From: Flavobacterium psychrophilum
Lineage (GTDB): Bacteria > Bacteroidota > Bacteroidia > Flavobacteriales > Flavobacteriaceae
NCBI GenBank assembly: GCA_943325515.2
Contig: CALPPS020000032.1
Coordinates: forward strand, 1-24,667
Length of the DNA stretch: 24,667 bases
Reading direction: 5' to 3'
Each line of letters opens with the position of its first letter. Position 1 is the first letter of the stretch. Of this stretch, positions 9,101-15,984 are shown one piece after another. The notes under the pieces were generated by a model. The model searched no databases. It was not told the origin of the DNA and saw only the letters and a list, made by a program, of their open reading frames with translations. The translations under genes and the position numbers were made by a program.

Positions 9101-10487
9101 TGGCTAATCTTTGTTGCAACGAAATGTAACCTAATTGTGGGTTCAAAATATACTCGTTAGGCAATAATTTTCGTGCATTTTCAAGTTTAGAATAGTCTGT
9201 TCCTTCATCAACTGGATTGTTAAATCCTGCACTTGCCGTTACAACATCTCTAACACTAGCATTTAATAATCCACCACCAGATGTGATTAAATCGGGATTA
9301 TATTGGTTATTATTGTTATCTGTTGGTGCATCTGTTGGTGAAACGAAAAAACTTCCTGGAACAGGATTTATAGCAACTATTTGATTATCTGTAAAACCCC
9401 CTAATCTTGATTCCCCTAAATCTTGAATAGCTATAATATTTCTTAAGTTATTATTAGTGGAGTTTACACGATTTTGTCTATTGGTTACCCAAACTTCTAT
9501 TCTAGTAATTTGAACCCTGCTATTGATGAAAGGATAATTTTTTAATGCAGCATCATATTTATTTCTAAAATATTGAGACAAGAAAAAGTGTCTATCTGCA
9601 TCATAATCTAACCCAAATATCTCAAAATCTTGAATAGTTCCTCCACCTTGTGCCGTAACTGATTTGGTTTGAGATTTTTGTTCAGAGAAAACACCTGTCA
9701 CTGTAGTTTTACCAAATTGCAATTGAGCTTTCACCCCAAATAAACTTTGTGCTCCTCGAATCAAAGAATTTGTCAAAGGCATACTGACATTACCAAATTC
9801 AATTTTCTGAATAATATCATCCTCTGTTGGAGCATATTCTAATTTGATTAAATTTTGAAAGGAAAATGTTGACTGGGTATCATAATTAGCATTTACATTC
9901 AAACGTGTTCCCACTTTTCCGTTTAAACTCATACTGATTCTTTGTTGAAAATCAAAGGTAGTTTGCGATCTGTTTCTAGGAGACAATGCGGGATTATCTT
10001 GTTTTGTATAACGAACCCCTAAATCCATTTCTACGGAACCAGTAGGTTTTACATCGATAGTATTTCCTCCAAAAATGGTTTCAAAAAAACCTGAATTAAC
10101 ATAATACTTTGGTAACAAATCTTTCTTAGCCGCTTCGCTTCCCTCTTTTTTTCCATCAATAGCATCCGACTTTTTCTTGAAATAATCTCGCATTGATTCG
10201 CGAAGAACTAATTGTTCGTATTCTTTTGGCGTTAAAATAATTGGATAATTAATATTAAATCCATCTAAAGTGCTTGAATAAATATACCTATTAGTGATTG
10301 GATCATATGTATATGAGTTTACAATACTAGTTGGGTTTTTTATTTCTACTCTTCCAGTTGAATAACCTGTACTATCTTTTTGAGCTTCATTTACCTGAGC
10401 AAAAACTGACATACTAATCAAAAAAACTATTCCGAAAAGGATTGTTTTAAAATTTGAAAATGAATTAGTAATGTATATTGTTTTCAA
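3174..10487 (-). CDS. sprA: type IX secretion outer-membrane translocon SprA (Sov)
   Basis: 2437 residues. SprA forms the very large outer-membrane beta-barrel (36 strands in the F. johnsoniae structure) through which the type IX system exports adhesins and enzymes, and it is needed for gliding. The N-terminus has a long signal peptide (about residues 1-31, ending SMSVFAQ). The rest is the expected series of beta-rich, Tyr/Asn-rich segments, with FGNVSMPLTNSLIRGAQSLFGVK near residue 230, VYIDDFEGSQTTIDMRSPLSW near 860 and a C-terminal strand ending TMRYNFGN. A Pro/Ala/Lys-rich linker at about 1932-1964 probably lies in a loop. The start is unusual: the only workable start is TTG at 10487, because the in-frame ruvA stop sits two codons upstream and the next ATG would delete most of the signal peptide. 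It should be co-transcribed with ruvA. Length is close to known SprA proteins. Confidence 0.95.
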   Translation of the reverse strand: MKTIYITNSFSNFKTILFGIVFLISMSVFAQVNEAQKDSTGYSTGRVEIKNPTSIVNSYTYDPITNRYIYSSTLDGFNINYPIILTPKEYEQLVLRESMRDYFKKKSDAIDGKKEGSEAAKKDLLPKYYVNSGFFETIFGGNTIDVKPTGSVEMDLGVRYTKQDNPALSPRNRSQTTFDFQQRISMSLNGKVGTRLNVNANYDTQSTFSFQNLIKLEYAPTEDDIIQKIEFGNVSMPLTNSLIRGAQSLFGVKAQLQFGKTTVTGVFSEQKSQTKSVTAQGGGTIQDFEIFGLDYDADRHFFLSQYFRNKYDAALKNYPFINSRVQITRIEVWVTNRQNRVNSTNNNLRNIIAIQDLGESRLGGFTDNQIVAINPVPGSFFVSPTDAPTDNNNNQYNPDLITSGGGLLNASVRDVVTASAGFNNPVDEGTDYSKLENARKLLPNEYILNPQLGYISLQQRLANDEVLAVAYQYTIGDEVYQVGEFGTDGVDATVVQDNGTAPQTVSSQSLILKMLKSTLTNVQKPIWNLMMKNIYQIPGAYQLQREDFRFNILYTDPSPINYISPVAGTLFPSNPLPEDRVAETPLLKVFNVDKLNYNNDPQDGGDGFFDFLPGLTVDQQNGRLIFTSVEPFGKVIFDKLKLGAEDYNDVNTYNGNQQKYVFRSMYTNTQAGALQDADKNKFQLKGRYKSAGGEGIPIGAFNVPRGSVVVTAGGRVLQEGVDYSVNYQAGRVQILDPSLQASNTPIQVSVENNSTFGQQTRRFMGVNVEHKFSDKFLVGATLIKMTERPFTSKSNYGQESVNNTIFGFNVNYSTEVPFLTRLANKLPNVDTDVASNFSLRGEMAFLKPAASKNDSFQGESTVYIDDFEGSQTTIDMRSPLSWTLASTPKWQSGVEYNDFVPPSSSVVNFPPQALNLLYGYKRAKLNWYSIDPTIYVQTPGEIGQDGISLNSTRRVYSNELFPNLDLAIGQQTVINTLDLTYYPQERGPYNYNPEGISSSGFLNPKDNFGGIMRAINSTNFEQSNVEYIQFWVLDPYLDATNPAGNPTNTNNTGQLYFNLGEISEDVLKDSRKQYENGLPSNSASQSLTSTTAWGKVPSSQSLIYAFDVDGANREAQDVGFDGVNDADERNLSYIGDYAALDDPAADNYQYFLNATGSSVFERYKKYNGIQGNSPVGVSDTNRGSTTLPDVEDINRDNTMNEASAYYEYKIEMQPSSSPLMQVGQNYITDKRETVVNLPNGTSTTARWYQFKIPVSQPTNTIGSISDFRSIRFMRMFMTGFSEPITVRFGALDLVRGEWRRYLNSFQQADADPDDDDTNFDVLSVNIQENASRLPIPYVLPPDVVREQTNANNQVINQNEQSLSLRVSGQGLEVGDARAVFKNVNVDMRQFNKLKMFLHAEALPAPTDPTPLQDNQMVGFIRFGNDFTNNYYQVEIPLKVTPEGATASNPDVVWPAENEINLAMSLLTKMKVRALGIDPITLPEGVYYPDDDVTQPDGDGDVNLRLGIKGNPNFGLVRTLMVGIKNNHTEKIRGEVWFNELRIADMNNKGGMAAVLNIDTNLADLVTMSATGRKSTIGFGALEQGPNERSREDMQQYNIVTNFSLGKLLPKKWGLNLPFNYAVGEELITPEYDPFNQDIRLQQLISNTTDAAERNNIRNRAVDFTKRKSINFIGVKKERGQDQKQHVYDPENITLSYSYNQVEKHNYEIDNYLDQQVNATVDYTFAFQSKAVEPFKKSKFFKKSSYWKMLQDFNFNYLPASISFSSNIIRQYNKQQFRQVDVAGIPLDPLFRRNYLFNYQYGFNYNITKSLKVNYTAASHNIVRSYLDENNVPDNSYTLWTDFWNIGTPNQHNQQIVVNYDLPINKIPFLTFVKSTYSYTGDYSWQRASLAFSSIPDPNSATGFSDLGNTIQNAASHRLNTAFNMDSFYKYIGLGKKPAAPPAKPAALPKPGEKITNVKAQPAKSTSVFLDGLKGVLTSVKNVQVNYTQNEGTVLPGFLPGLGFFGSTKPSLGFVFGMQDDVRYEAAKRGWLTSYQDFNQNYTQVSTKTLNLTANIDLFPDFKIDLSADRTLANNYSEQYNVDSSGNYSPQSPHSFGNFSISTVLIKTSFGKSDENGSAAFDDFRNNRLTVADRLAQQYYGMDIPRYGDVTNPIPTDVNDPKYNFYNSNAGYPIGFGKNNQAVLIPAFLAAYTGSSADGVSLGTFRDFPIPNWTVKYSGLMRYNFFKENFKRFSIQHAYRASYTINSFRSNLDYDPNVVQQDNSGFGNFYNKTIIANINLVEQFNPLVRVDFEMKNSFKILAEIKKDRSLSMSFDNNLLTEVQGKEYIIGLGYRFKDVIFSSTLADNPTGIIKSDINVKVDFSYRNNKTIVRYLDYNNNQLGGGQNIWSAKLTADYSFSKNLTAIFFYDHSFSKPVISTSFPLMNIRAGFTMRYNFGN

Positions 10488-10490
10488 GAA

Positions 10491-11072
10491 TTATAAATTT
10501 TTTAATGCTTGTTTAATTATAGTCTCAAGCGTAGCTTCTGGATTCTCTTTTATGATTTTATCAACTACTTTTTCAGCATTTTTTCTAACATAACCTAAAA
10601 CCTCCAATGCAGATAACGATTCTTCTCGATTAATATTGTGTTGAGAGATAGATATTTCATCTAAATCATAGATTTTTAACACTTTTTCTTTCAAATCCAA
10701 TATAACTCTTTGGGCAGTTTTGCTTCCTATTCCTTTTATTCCTTGAATTGTAACTACATCAGCGCTTGCAATGGCTTGAATAATTTGTTTTGGGTCTAAA
10801 GATGACAACATGGTTCTGGCTATACTAGCTCCAATTCCTGATACGGAGAGCAATAATTTAAACAATTCTCTTTCTGATTTTTCAACAAATCCAAAAAGTG
10901 AATGTGCATCTTCTTTTATTTGAAGATACGTAAATAATTTGACAAAATCTGAATTTGGCAATAAAGAAAAAGTATGAAGTGAAATATTAATATGATAGCC
11001 AACTCCATTACAGTCAATTATGACTTCTGTTGGTGTTTTTTCAACTAATTTTCCTTGAATATGTGCTATCAT
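10491..11072 (-). CDS. ruvA: Holliday junction branch migration protein RuvA
   Basis: 193 residues, a normal length. RuvA binds the four-way junction as a tetramer and loads the RuvB motor. The N-terminal OB-fold domain is MIAHIQGKLVEKTPTEVIID. Two helix-hairpin-helix motifs follow (LLSVSGIGASIARTML near residue 72 and IQGIKGIGSKTAQRV near 108). The C-terminal RuvB-contacting domain is SALEVLGYVRKNAEKVVDKI. ruvB lies 3.8 kb upstream in the same orientation, separated by a four-helix-bundle gene, queG and maeB, unlike the adjacent ruvAB of many bacteria. The stop codon is in the same frame as sprA and only two codons ahead of its start. Confidence 0.96.
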   Translation of the reverse strand: MIAHIQGKLVEKTPTEVIIDCNGVGYHINISLHTFSLLPNSDFVKLFTYLQIKEDAHSLFGFVEKSERELFKLLLSVSGIGASIARTMLSSLDPKQIIQAIASADVVTIQGIKGIGSKTAQRVILDLKEKVLKIYDLDEISISQHNINREESLSALEVLGYVRKNAEKVVDKIIKENPEATLETIIKQALKNL

Positions 11073-11091
11073 TTTAATCGAAATCTTGTTC

Positions 11092-11099
11092 CAAATATA
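11092..11099 (-). promoter_or_regulatory. candidate -7 box for ruvA-sprA
   Basis: The minus-strand octamer TATATTTG fits the Bacteroidota TAnnTTTG element and ends 19 bases before the ruvA ATG, a sensible leader length. It lies in the 83-base maeB-ruvA gap. The -33 region is not clearly recognisable. If real, it would drive ruvA and, by readthrough, sprA. Confidence 0.4.
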
Positions 11100-11155
11100 G
11101 TAAAATTCTTCTATTGACAGAATCTCTTTGCTTTATCATGAAAATGGTACAAAAA

Positions 11156-13447
11156 CTATTTAGTGGTCGTCTTTTTTCTTTTTTCTTTTTCTTGAGCATC
11201 AACTACTGCAACAGCTACCATATTGACCATTTCTTCCACACTTGCTCCTAATTGGAAAATATGAACTGCTTTTTCCATCCCTAACATAATTGGTCCAACG
11301 GAATCAACTTTATAGAGTTCTTTTAGTAGTTTATAATTGATGTTAGCGGCTTCAAGATTTGGAAAAATTAAAGTGTTTACTTTTTTTCCTGCCAATTTCG
11401 AAAAAGGGAATTTATTTTTTAACATTTCGGCATTTAGAGCAAAATCAGTTTGTATTTCACCATCCACTATTAAATCTGGATAATGTTCGTGCAAATAAGC
11501 CACTGATTCTCTAACTTTTGTAGCACTTTCGTGTGAAGAAGATCCAAAATTAGAAAAGGAAACCATGGCAATCACTGGTTCCATCCCAAACATTCTAACG
11601 GTTTTGGCAGTCATTAAAGCAATTTTTGCTAATTCATCCGCAGTTGGATTTGGATTAATTGCTGTATCGGATAAAAACATTGGCCCACGATTGGTCATCA
11701 TCATATTAGTTGTAGCAATAAGAGTAATTCCTGGAGCCTTACCTACCAATTGCATCAATGGTTTTACTGTTGATGGATAACTACGGGAATACCCTGAAAC
11801 CATGGCATCTGCATCGCCTTCATTGACCATCATAGCGGCAAAATAATTACGCTCACGCATCCATTTTTGGGCATCTAGAAGAGAAATTCCTCTTCGTTGT
11901 CTCGACTTCCAATAGATATCTGCATATTTTAATCTGCGTTTGTCTTCTTCCTTTGTTTTTGGGTCAAAAATAGGCACTTCAGCATCAAATCCTAATTCTT
12001 CTTTGAGTTCTAAAATCAATTCTTTATTTCCTAAAAGTATGGGATAAGCAATACCTTCCTCGTAGGCAATTTGAGCCGCTTTTAAAACATCTAAATGATC
12101 TGCTTCAGCAAAAACTACACGTTTTGGTTCGGTCTTAGCCCGATTGGTAAGCAAACGAACCATTTTATTATCTGATCCTAATCGTTCTAATAATTCTTCT
12201 TCATATTTTTCCCAATCTGTAATTGGCTGTAAAGCCACACCCGAATTCATAGCGGCTCTTGCCACGGCTGGAGCAACAACTGCAATTAATCTTGGGTCAA
12301 ATGGTTTTGGAATAATATACTCTTTCCCAAAATTCAAACGAGTTTCGCCATAGGCAATATTGACTTGTTCGGGCACTGGCTCTTTAGCTAATGCTGCCAA
12401 GGCATGCACCGCTGCCATTTTCATTTCTTCATTAATTTTTGTAGCTCTTACATCAAGAGCACCTCGAAAAATATAAGGAAATCCGAGCACGTTATTCACC
12501 TGATTAGGATGATCTGAACGACCCGTTGCCATTATGATATCTTTTCTGGTAGCAATAGCTAAATCATAATCTATTTCAGGTATTGGATTTGCCATGGCAA
12601 AAACTATTGGAGTTTTAGCCATTCCTAAAAGCATTTCTGGAGACAAAATATTTCCAGCAGATAATCCAAGGAAAACATCAGCGCCAACTAGTGCTTGCAG
12701 AAGTGTAGTGCCTTTTTTTCCATGATTGTATTTCTTTTGTAAATCTGATAAATCTGTTCGGTCTGCAGATAACACACCCTCTTTATCAAACATAATTATA
12801 TTCTGCGGTTTTACACCAAGTAAGATGTACAAATTAGCACATGCCAATGCTGCAGAACCTGCCCCAGAAATTACTATTTTAACGTCAGTTGTTTTTTTCT
12901 TAGCGATTTGAAGTGCATTCAATAAAGCTGCAGAAGAGATAATGGCTGTTCCGTGCTGATCATCGTGCATCACAGGAATATTTAACTCCTCCACCAAGCG
13001 TCTTTCAATTTCAAATGACTCAGGTGCTTTTATATCTTCTAAATTTATACCTCCAAAAGTAGGAGCAATGTTTTTAACCGTTTCAATAAAAGCGTCTACA
13101 TCTTTCGTCCCAACTTCTATATCAAAAACGTCTATGTCAGCAAATATTTTGAAGAGCAAAGCTTTTCCTTCCATAACTGGTTTTGATGCTTCTGGACCAA
13201 TATCTCCAAGACCTAAAACGGCAGTTCCATTAGTTATTACTGCTACTAAATTTCCTTTAGCTGTATATTTATATACGTTATTAATATCTTTGACAATTTC
13301 TAAACAAGGTTCTGCAACACCTGGTGAATAGGCTAACGACAAATCTCTTTGGGTTGCATATTTTTTTGTTGGAACAACTTGTATTTTGCCAGGAGTAGGT
13401 TTGGCATGATATAAAAGCGCTTCTCTTCGTTTACTATACTTATTCAT
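11156..13447 (-). CDS. maeB: NADP-dependent malic enzyme with phosphotransacetylase-like C-terminal domain
   Basis: 763 residues, the length of the MaeB type. It oxidatively decarboxylates L-malate to pyruvate with reduction of NADP, supplying pyruvate and NADPH. Residues 1-420 form the malic enzyme: LAYSPGVAEPCLEI, NGTAVLGLGDIGPEASKPVM, the metal and substrate segment HDDQHGTAIISSAALLNAL, and the nucleotide-binding GAGSAALACANLY. Residues about 430-750 form a phosphate acetyl/butyryltransferase-like domain (VVFAEADHLDVLKAAQ, MVSGYSRSYPSTVKPLMQ, IFPNLEAANINYKLL), thought to serve in acetyl-CoA regulation and oligomerisation rather than catalysis. NADP rather than NAD use is inferred from this architecture. 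The gene has its own candidate promoter. Confidence 0.93.
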   Translation of the reverse strand: MNKYSKRREALLYHAKPTPGKIQVVPTKKYATQRDLSLAYSPGVAEPCLEIVKDINNVYKYTAKGNLVAVITNGTAVLGLGDIGPEASKPVMEGKALLFKIFADIDVFDIEVGTKDVDAFIETVKNIAPTFGGINLEDIKAPESFEIERRLVEELNIPVMHDDQHGTAIISSAALLNALQIAKKKTTDVKIVISGAGSAALACANLYILLGVKPQNIIMFDKEGVLSADRTDLSDLQKKYNHGKKGTTLLQALVGADVFLGLSAGNILSPEMLLGMAKTPIVFAMANPIPEIDYDLAIATRKDIIMATGRSDHPNQVNNVLGFPYIFRGALDVRATKINEEMKMAAVHALAALAKEPVPEQVNIAYGETRLNFGKEYIIPKPFDPRLIAVVAPAVARAAMNSGVALQPITDWEKYEEELLERLGSDNKMVRLLTNRAKTEPKRVVFAEADHLDVLKAAQIAYEEGIAYPILLGNKELILELKEELGFDAEVPIFDPKTKEEDKRRLKYADIYWKSRQRRGISLLDAQKWMRERNYFAAMMVNEGDADAMVSGYSRSYPSTVKPLMQLVGKAPGITLIATTNMMMTNRGPMFLSDTAINPNPTADELAKIALMTAKTVRMFGMEPVIAMVSFSNFGSSSHESATKVRESVAYLHEHYPDLIVDGEIQTDFALNAEMLKNKFPFSKLAGKKVNTLIFPNLEAANINYKLLKELYKVDSVGPIMLGMEKAVHIFQLGASVEEMVNMVAVAVVDAQEKEKRKKTTTK

Positions 13448-13467
13448 TATCTATTTCTTGAGAAATA

Positions 13468-13475
13468 CAAAGGTA
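13468..13475 (-). promoter_or_regulatory. candidate -7 box for maeB
   Basis: The minus-strand octamer TACCTTTG matches TAnnTTTG and ends 20 bases before the maeB ATG, in the 79-base queG-maeB gap. The spacing to the start resembles that of the ruvA candidate. No clear -33 TTG is seen. Confidence 0.42.
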
Positions 13476-13510
13476 AAAGACTGAGTGTAAAAAGAAAACT
13501 TTTAAGAGTT

Positions 13511-13526
13511 TCTTTTTAAAAAGAAT
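13511..13526 (-). terminator. possible weak AT-only terminator after queG
   Basis: Directly after the queG stop lies a perfect 16-base palindrome (TTCTTTTTAAAAAGAA, 13510-13525), then a second short AT-rich inverted repeat and a TTTTCTTTTT run. The stems contain almost no G or C, so the hairpins would be weak. Transcripts may end here, but the call is tentative. Confidence 0.3.
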
Positions 13527-14477
13527 CTACTTTAAAAAATTTATGTTTCTTTTCAAACCTTCTAGTTGTGTTCTTTTTAATGGAGAATTGGTAAATACTT
13601 TAGCAAAAGTCTCCTCGGTGATTTCTTCCCAGTCTTTTTTGGTATAAGAAAGTAATTCAGGATATGGAGTAAATAAAGGTTCGTTATGTGGCTTCGAAAA
13701 TTTATTCCAAGGACAAACATCTTGGCAAACATCACAACCAAACATCCAGTCGTCTAGTTTACCTTTCAGCTCTTGGGGAATGTTTTCTTTAAGTTCAATA
13801 GTGAAATAGGAAATGCATTTACTCCCATCTACTTGATAGGGTGCCACTATAGCTTGTGTTGGACAGGCATCAATACAAGCAGTGCAAGACCCACAATGAT
13901 CGGTTACTGGATGGTCATAGTCTAATTTTAAATCGATAATTAATTCCGCGACGAAATAAAAGGAACCTACTTGTTTTGTTAATAGATTGCTGTTTTTACC
14001 AATCCAACCTAAACCACTTTTGGCAGCCCATGATTTTTCCATCACAGGAGCAAAATCAACAAAAGCACGTCCTGAAACATCGCCTATTTCTCTTTTAATG
14101 CTTTTGAGTAGTTTTATTACTTTTTTTCGAATTACATTATGATAGTCTTTGCCATAAGCATATTTTGAAATTTTATAACTTTCTTCATTTTGGAAATCAG
14201 AAGGATAATAATTGAGCAGCAAAGAAATAACACTTTTGGAATCTGGCACTAATAAAGTTGGGTCTAATCTTTTGTCAAAATGGTCTGCCATATACTCCAT
14301 GTTACCATGTTGATTTTGGTTCAACCATTTTTCTAATCGAGGGGCATCTTCCTCAAGAAATCCAGCTTTGGAAATGCCACAAGACATAAAACCAAGGCGT
14401 TTTGCTTCGGATTTGATAAAAGCTGTTCGATGTTGGATGTTGGATGTTGGATGTATAATGTTTAATTTGTTTTTCAT
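13527..14477 (-). CDS. queG: epoxyqueuosine reductase
   Basis: 316 residues. QueG performs the last step of queuosine tRNA modification, reducing epoxyqueuosine with a cobalamin cofactor and two [4Fe-4S] clusters in the cytosol. Visible: a conserved Asp141 in [27 protein letters not shown], the first cluster motif Cys195-Cys198-Cys201-Cys205 ([12 protein letters not shown]), Cys221, and Cys248, Cys251 and Cys255 in [14 protein letters not shown]. Family homology begins around residue 19 ([22 protein letters not shown]). Residues 1-18, including [10 protein letters not shown], come from a heptamer array tied to the upstream four-helix-bundle gene. The only ATG that keeps the conserved N-terminus is at 14477. 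It overlaps the upstream stop as ATGA, so translation is probably coupled. Confidence 0.94.
   Translation of the reverse strand: MKNKLNIIHPTSNIQHRTAFIKSEAKRLGFMSCGISKAGFLEEDAPRLEKWLNQNQHGNMEYMADHFDKRLDPTLLVPDSKSVISLLLNYYPSDFQNEESYKISKYAYGKDYHNVIRKKVIKLLKSIKREIGDVSGRAFVDFAPVMEKSWAAKSGLGWIGKNSNLLTKQVGSFYFVAELIIDLKLDYDHPVTDHCGSCTACIDACPTQAIVAPYQVDGSKCISYFTIELKENIPQELKGKLDDWMFGCDVCQDVCPWNKFSKPHNEPLFTPYPELLSYTKKDWEEITEETFAKVFTNSPLKRTQLEGLKRNINFLK
14425..14453 (-). repeat. heptamer array, downstream arm of the four-helix-bundle element
   Basis: Four tandem copies of a heptamer on the minus strand (CATCCAA three times, then CATCGAA, plus a final C). It begins 20 bases after the stop of the four-helix-bundle gene and lies inside the start of queG, where it encodes [10 protein letters not shown]. 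It is complementary to the array at 14854-14880: aligned antiparallel without gaps, 22 of 27 positions pair, two of them as G-U. Confidence 0.85.
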
Positions 14478-14827
14478 TTTAGCTTAGATTTAAAAGCTAA
14501 AGTCATATTCATTAATTCATAACTACTATCATAATAAACATTAAACAGTTCAGTCGATAGGTAATTTCTATTCTTTGCTTTATACAAACAGGTAACAACT
14601 TCCGCAATGGATCGAATAGCATAATTCAAAAATCTTTTGTATTCAGCATTTGATTGTTCTATTGAACCTTCAGCAATATTTAAAGCAATTGAATCAGCCG
14701 CTCTTGTTATTTGTGATGAGAGATTATAAAGTTCTTTCTTGGGAAAAGCTTCTGCTAATAGGTTTATCTCTTCTCCGAAATTCATAGCTTTTTGCCAAAT
14801 AATTAATTTCTCAAACTTAAAACTCAT
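14474..14827 (-). CDS. four-helix bundle protein (23S rRNA intervening-sequence protein family)
   Basis: 117 residues from the ATG at 14827; a GTG 12 codons earlier would run through repeat sequence and is not conserved. Family marks are the opening [13 protein letters not shown], then [19 protein letters not shown] and IALNIAEGS, and long amphipathic helices with no signal peptide or membrane segment. Relatives are encoded inside intervening sequences of 23S rRNA in Leptospira, Coxiella and others, and as free-standing genes in many Bacteroidota. Their biochemical role is unknown; nucleic-acid binding is often suggested. Here the gene sits between ruvB and queG, bracketed by complementary heptamer arrays at 14854-14880 and 14425-14453, and its TGA overlaps the queG ATG. 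This looks like an inserted unit, though no target duplication is obvious. Confidence 0.88.
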   Translation of the reverse strand: MSFKFEKLIIWQKAMNFGEEINLLAEAFPKKELYNLSSQITRAADSIALNIAEGSIEQSNAEYKRFLNYAIRSIAEVVTCLYKAKNRNYLSTELFNVYYDSSYELMNMTLAFKSKLK

Positions 14828-14853
14828 AATTTTTTCTTTATCATGAAAAAAAA

Positions 14854-14880
14854 CATCTAACACCTAACTCCCATCATCCA
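14854..14880 (-). repeat. degenerate heptamer array, upstream arm of the four-helix-bundle element
   Basis: On the minus strand the sequence reads as four diverged heptamers (TGGATGA, TGGGAGT, TAGGTGT, TAGATG-). It fills most of the 55-base gap between the ruvB stop and the four-helix-bundle ATG. It is in the opposite sense to the downstream array and would pair with it in RNA over 27 bases with five mismatches, enclosing the gene on a stem. Confidence 0.75.
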
Positions 14881-14882
14881 TT

Positions 14883-15905
14883 CTAAAACAACTCTCCTTG
14901 ATTCAACCCTTTAACTCTGCCTAAATGCTTATAAGCTTTCTCTGTAACTTCTCTCCCTCTAGGTGTTCTAATGATGAAACCTTCTTGGATTAAAAATGGT
15001 TCGTACACTTCTTCGATGGTTTCTCCGCTTTCTGAAACAGCAGTCGCTAATGTTGATAAACCGACGGGGCCACCTTTAAATTTATCAATTATAGTTATTA
15101 GAATTTTATTATCCATTTCGTCTAAACCATGCGCATCTACGTGAAGTGCTTTTAATGAATAACGTGCAATTTCAATATCTATTTTTCCGTTTCCTTTGAT
15201 TTGAGCAAAGTCTCGAACGCGTCTCAATAAAGCATTTGCAATTCTAGGAGTACCACGACTTCTTCCTGCAATTTCTATAGCGGCTTCCATAGTGATGGGC
15301 ATCTTTAAAATGCTGGAACTTCTTTGTACAATAGTTGTTAAAAGTTCAGTATTATAATATTGTAACCTACTTTGAATTCCGAAACGCGCTCTCATTGGAG
15401 CGGTCAATAGCCCTGAACGTGTTGTAGCACCTACTAGAGTAAATGGATTGAGATTGATTTGAACCGTTCTGGCATTTGGCCCTGATTCAATCATAATATC
15501 TATTTTGAAGTCCTCCATGGCAGAATACAAATATTCTTCTACAACGGGACTTAAACGGTGGATTTCATCAATAAATAACACATCTCTATCTTCTAGATTA
15601 GTTAATAATCCAGCTAAATCTCCTGGTTTATCTAAAACAGGTCCAGAAGTAATTTTTATTCCAACTCCTAACTCATTTGCCAAAATATTTGCCAAAGTAG
15701 TTTTTCCTAATCCTGGTGGTCCATGAAAAAGTGTATGGTCTAATGCTTCATTTCTTTGATTTGCAGCTTCTACAAAAACTTTTAGATTATCAAGTACTTG
15801 TTCTTGTCCGGTAAAATCATCAAAAGTTAGTGGTCTTAACTTTTTTTCTAGGTCAAGTTCTTCTGGATTAAAATTGGAATTAGTAGGGTCTAAATTTTCG
15901 TTCAT
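14883..15905 (-). CDS. ruvB: Holliday junction branch migration ATPase RuvB
   Basis: 340 residues from the ATG at 15905 ([12 protein letters not shown]). The TTG ten codons upstream lies next to the coxA terminator and was rejected. RuvB is the hexameric AAA+ motor that drives branch migration with RuvA and RuvC. Motifs in order: [14 protein letters not shown], Walker [10 protein letters not shown] (residues 62-70), Walker B FIDEIHRL, sensor 1 GATTRSGLL, arginine-finger region MRARFGI, sensor 2 [18 protein letters not shown], and a C-terminal winged helix ending KGLNQGELF. It is the first gene after the cox terminator. A TATATTTG box lies only four bases before the ATG, hinting at a leaderless or near-leaderless message. 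Confidence 0.96.
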   Translation of the reverse strand: MNENLDPTNSNFNPEELDLEKKLRPLTFDDFTGQEQVLDNLKVFVEAANQRNEALDHTLFHGPPGLGKTTLANILANELGVGIKITSGPVLDKPGDLAGLLTNLEDRDVLFIDEIHRLSPVVEEYLYSAMEDFKIDIMIESGPNARTVQINLNPFTLVGATTRSGLLTAPMRARFGIQSRLQYYNTELLTTIVQRSSSILKMPITMEAAIEIAGRSRGTPRIANALLRRVRDFAQIKGNGKIDIEIARYSLKALHVDAHGLDEMDNKILITIIDKFKGGPVGLSTLATAVSESGETIEEVYEPFLIQEGFIIRTPRGREVTEKAYKHLGRVKGLNQGELF

Positions 15906-15909
15906 ACTA

Positions 15910-15917
15910 CAAATATA
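15910..15917 (-). promoter_or_regulatory. candidate -7 box for ruvB
   Basis: The minus-strand octamer TATATTTG matches TAnnTTTG, with an upstream TTTG 15 bases before it, a spacing slightly short of the usual. It ends four bases before the ruvB ATG, so initiation at the normal distance would fall at or beside the start codon. Confidence 0.38.
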
Positions 15918-15935
15918 TAATAAAGATGGAAGCAA

Positions 15936-15966
15936 ATAAAAATGCCCTTCGAAAGGAAAGGCATTT
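15936..15966 (-). terminator. intrinsic terminator of the act-cox operon
   Basis: On the minus strand AAATGCCTTTC, a CTTTC loop and GAAGGGCATTT form an 11-bp stem with one G-U pair (15940-15966), followed by TTTATTT. It starts 18 bases after the coxA stop, so it ends the respiratory transcript and insulates ruvB. Confidence 0.85.
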
Positions 15967-15984
15967 GTATATTATTTTTAAAGA

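Noticed and set aside
11131..14850. The 14-base word CTTTATCATGAAAA occurs at 11131-11144 and 14836-14849, both just outside genes.
   Set aside because: In about 25 kb of AT-rich DNA one such match is expected by chance, and the flanks do not align further.
14828..14863. An earlier GTG start for the four-helix-bundle gene.
   Set aside because: The added residues come from the flanking repeat; family members start at the [12 protein letters not shown] position.
14425..14880. An rRNA gene interrupted by an intervening sequence.
   Set aside because: No 23S rRNA sequence flanks the four-helix-bundle gene; the neighbours are ruvB and queG.
15906..15935. A 10-residue upstream extension of RuvB from TTG.
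   Set aside because: It would start beside the cox terminator and contain the candidate -7 box; the ATG at 15905 fits the family.
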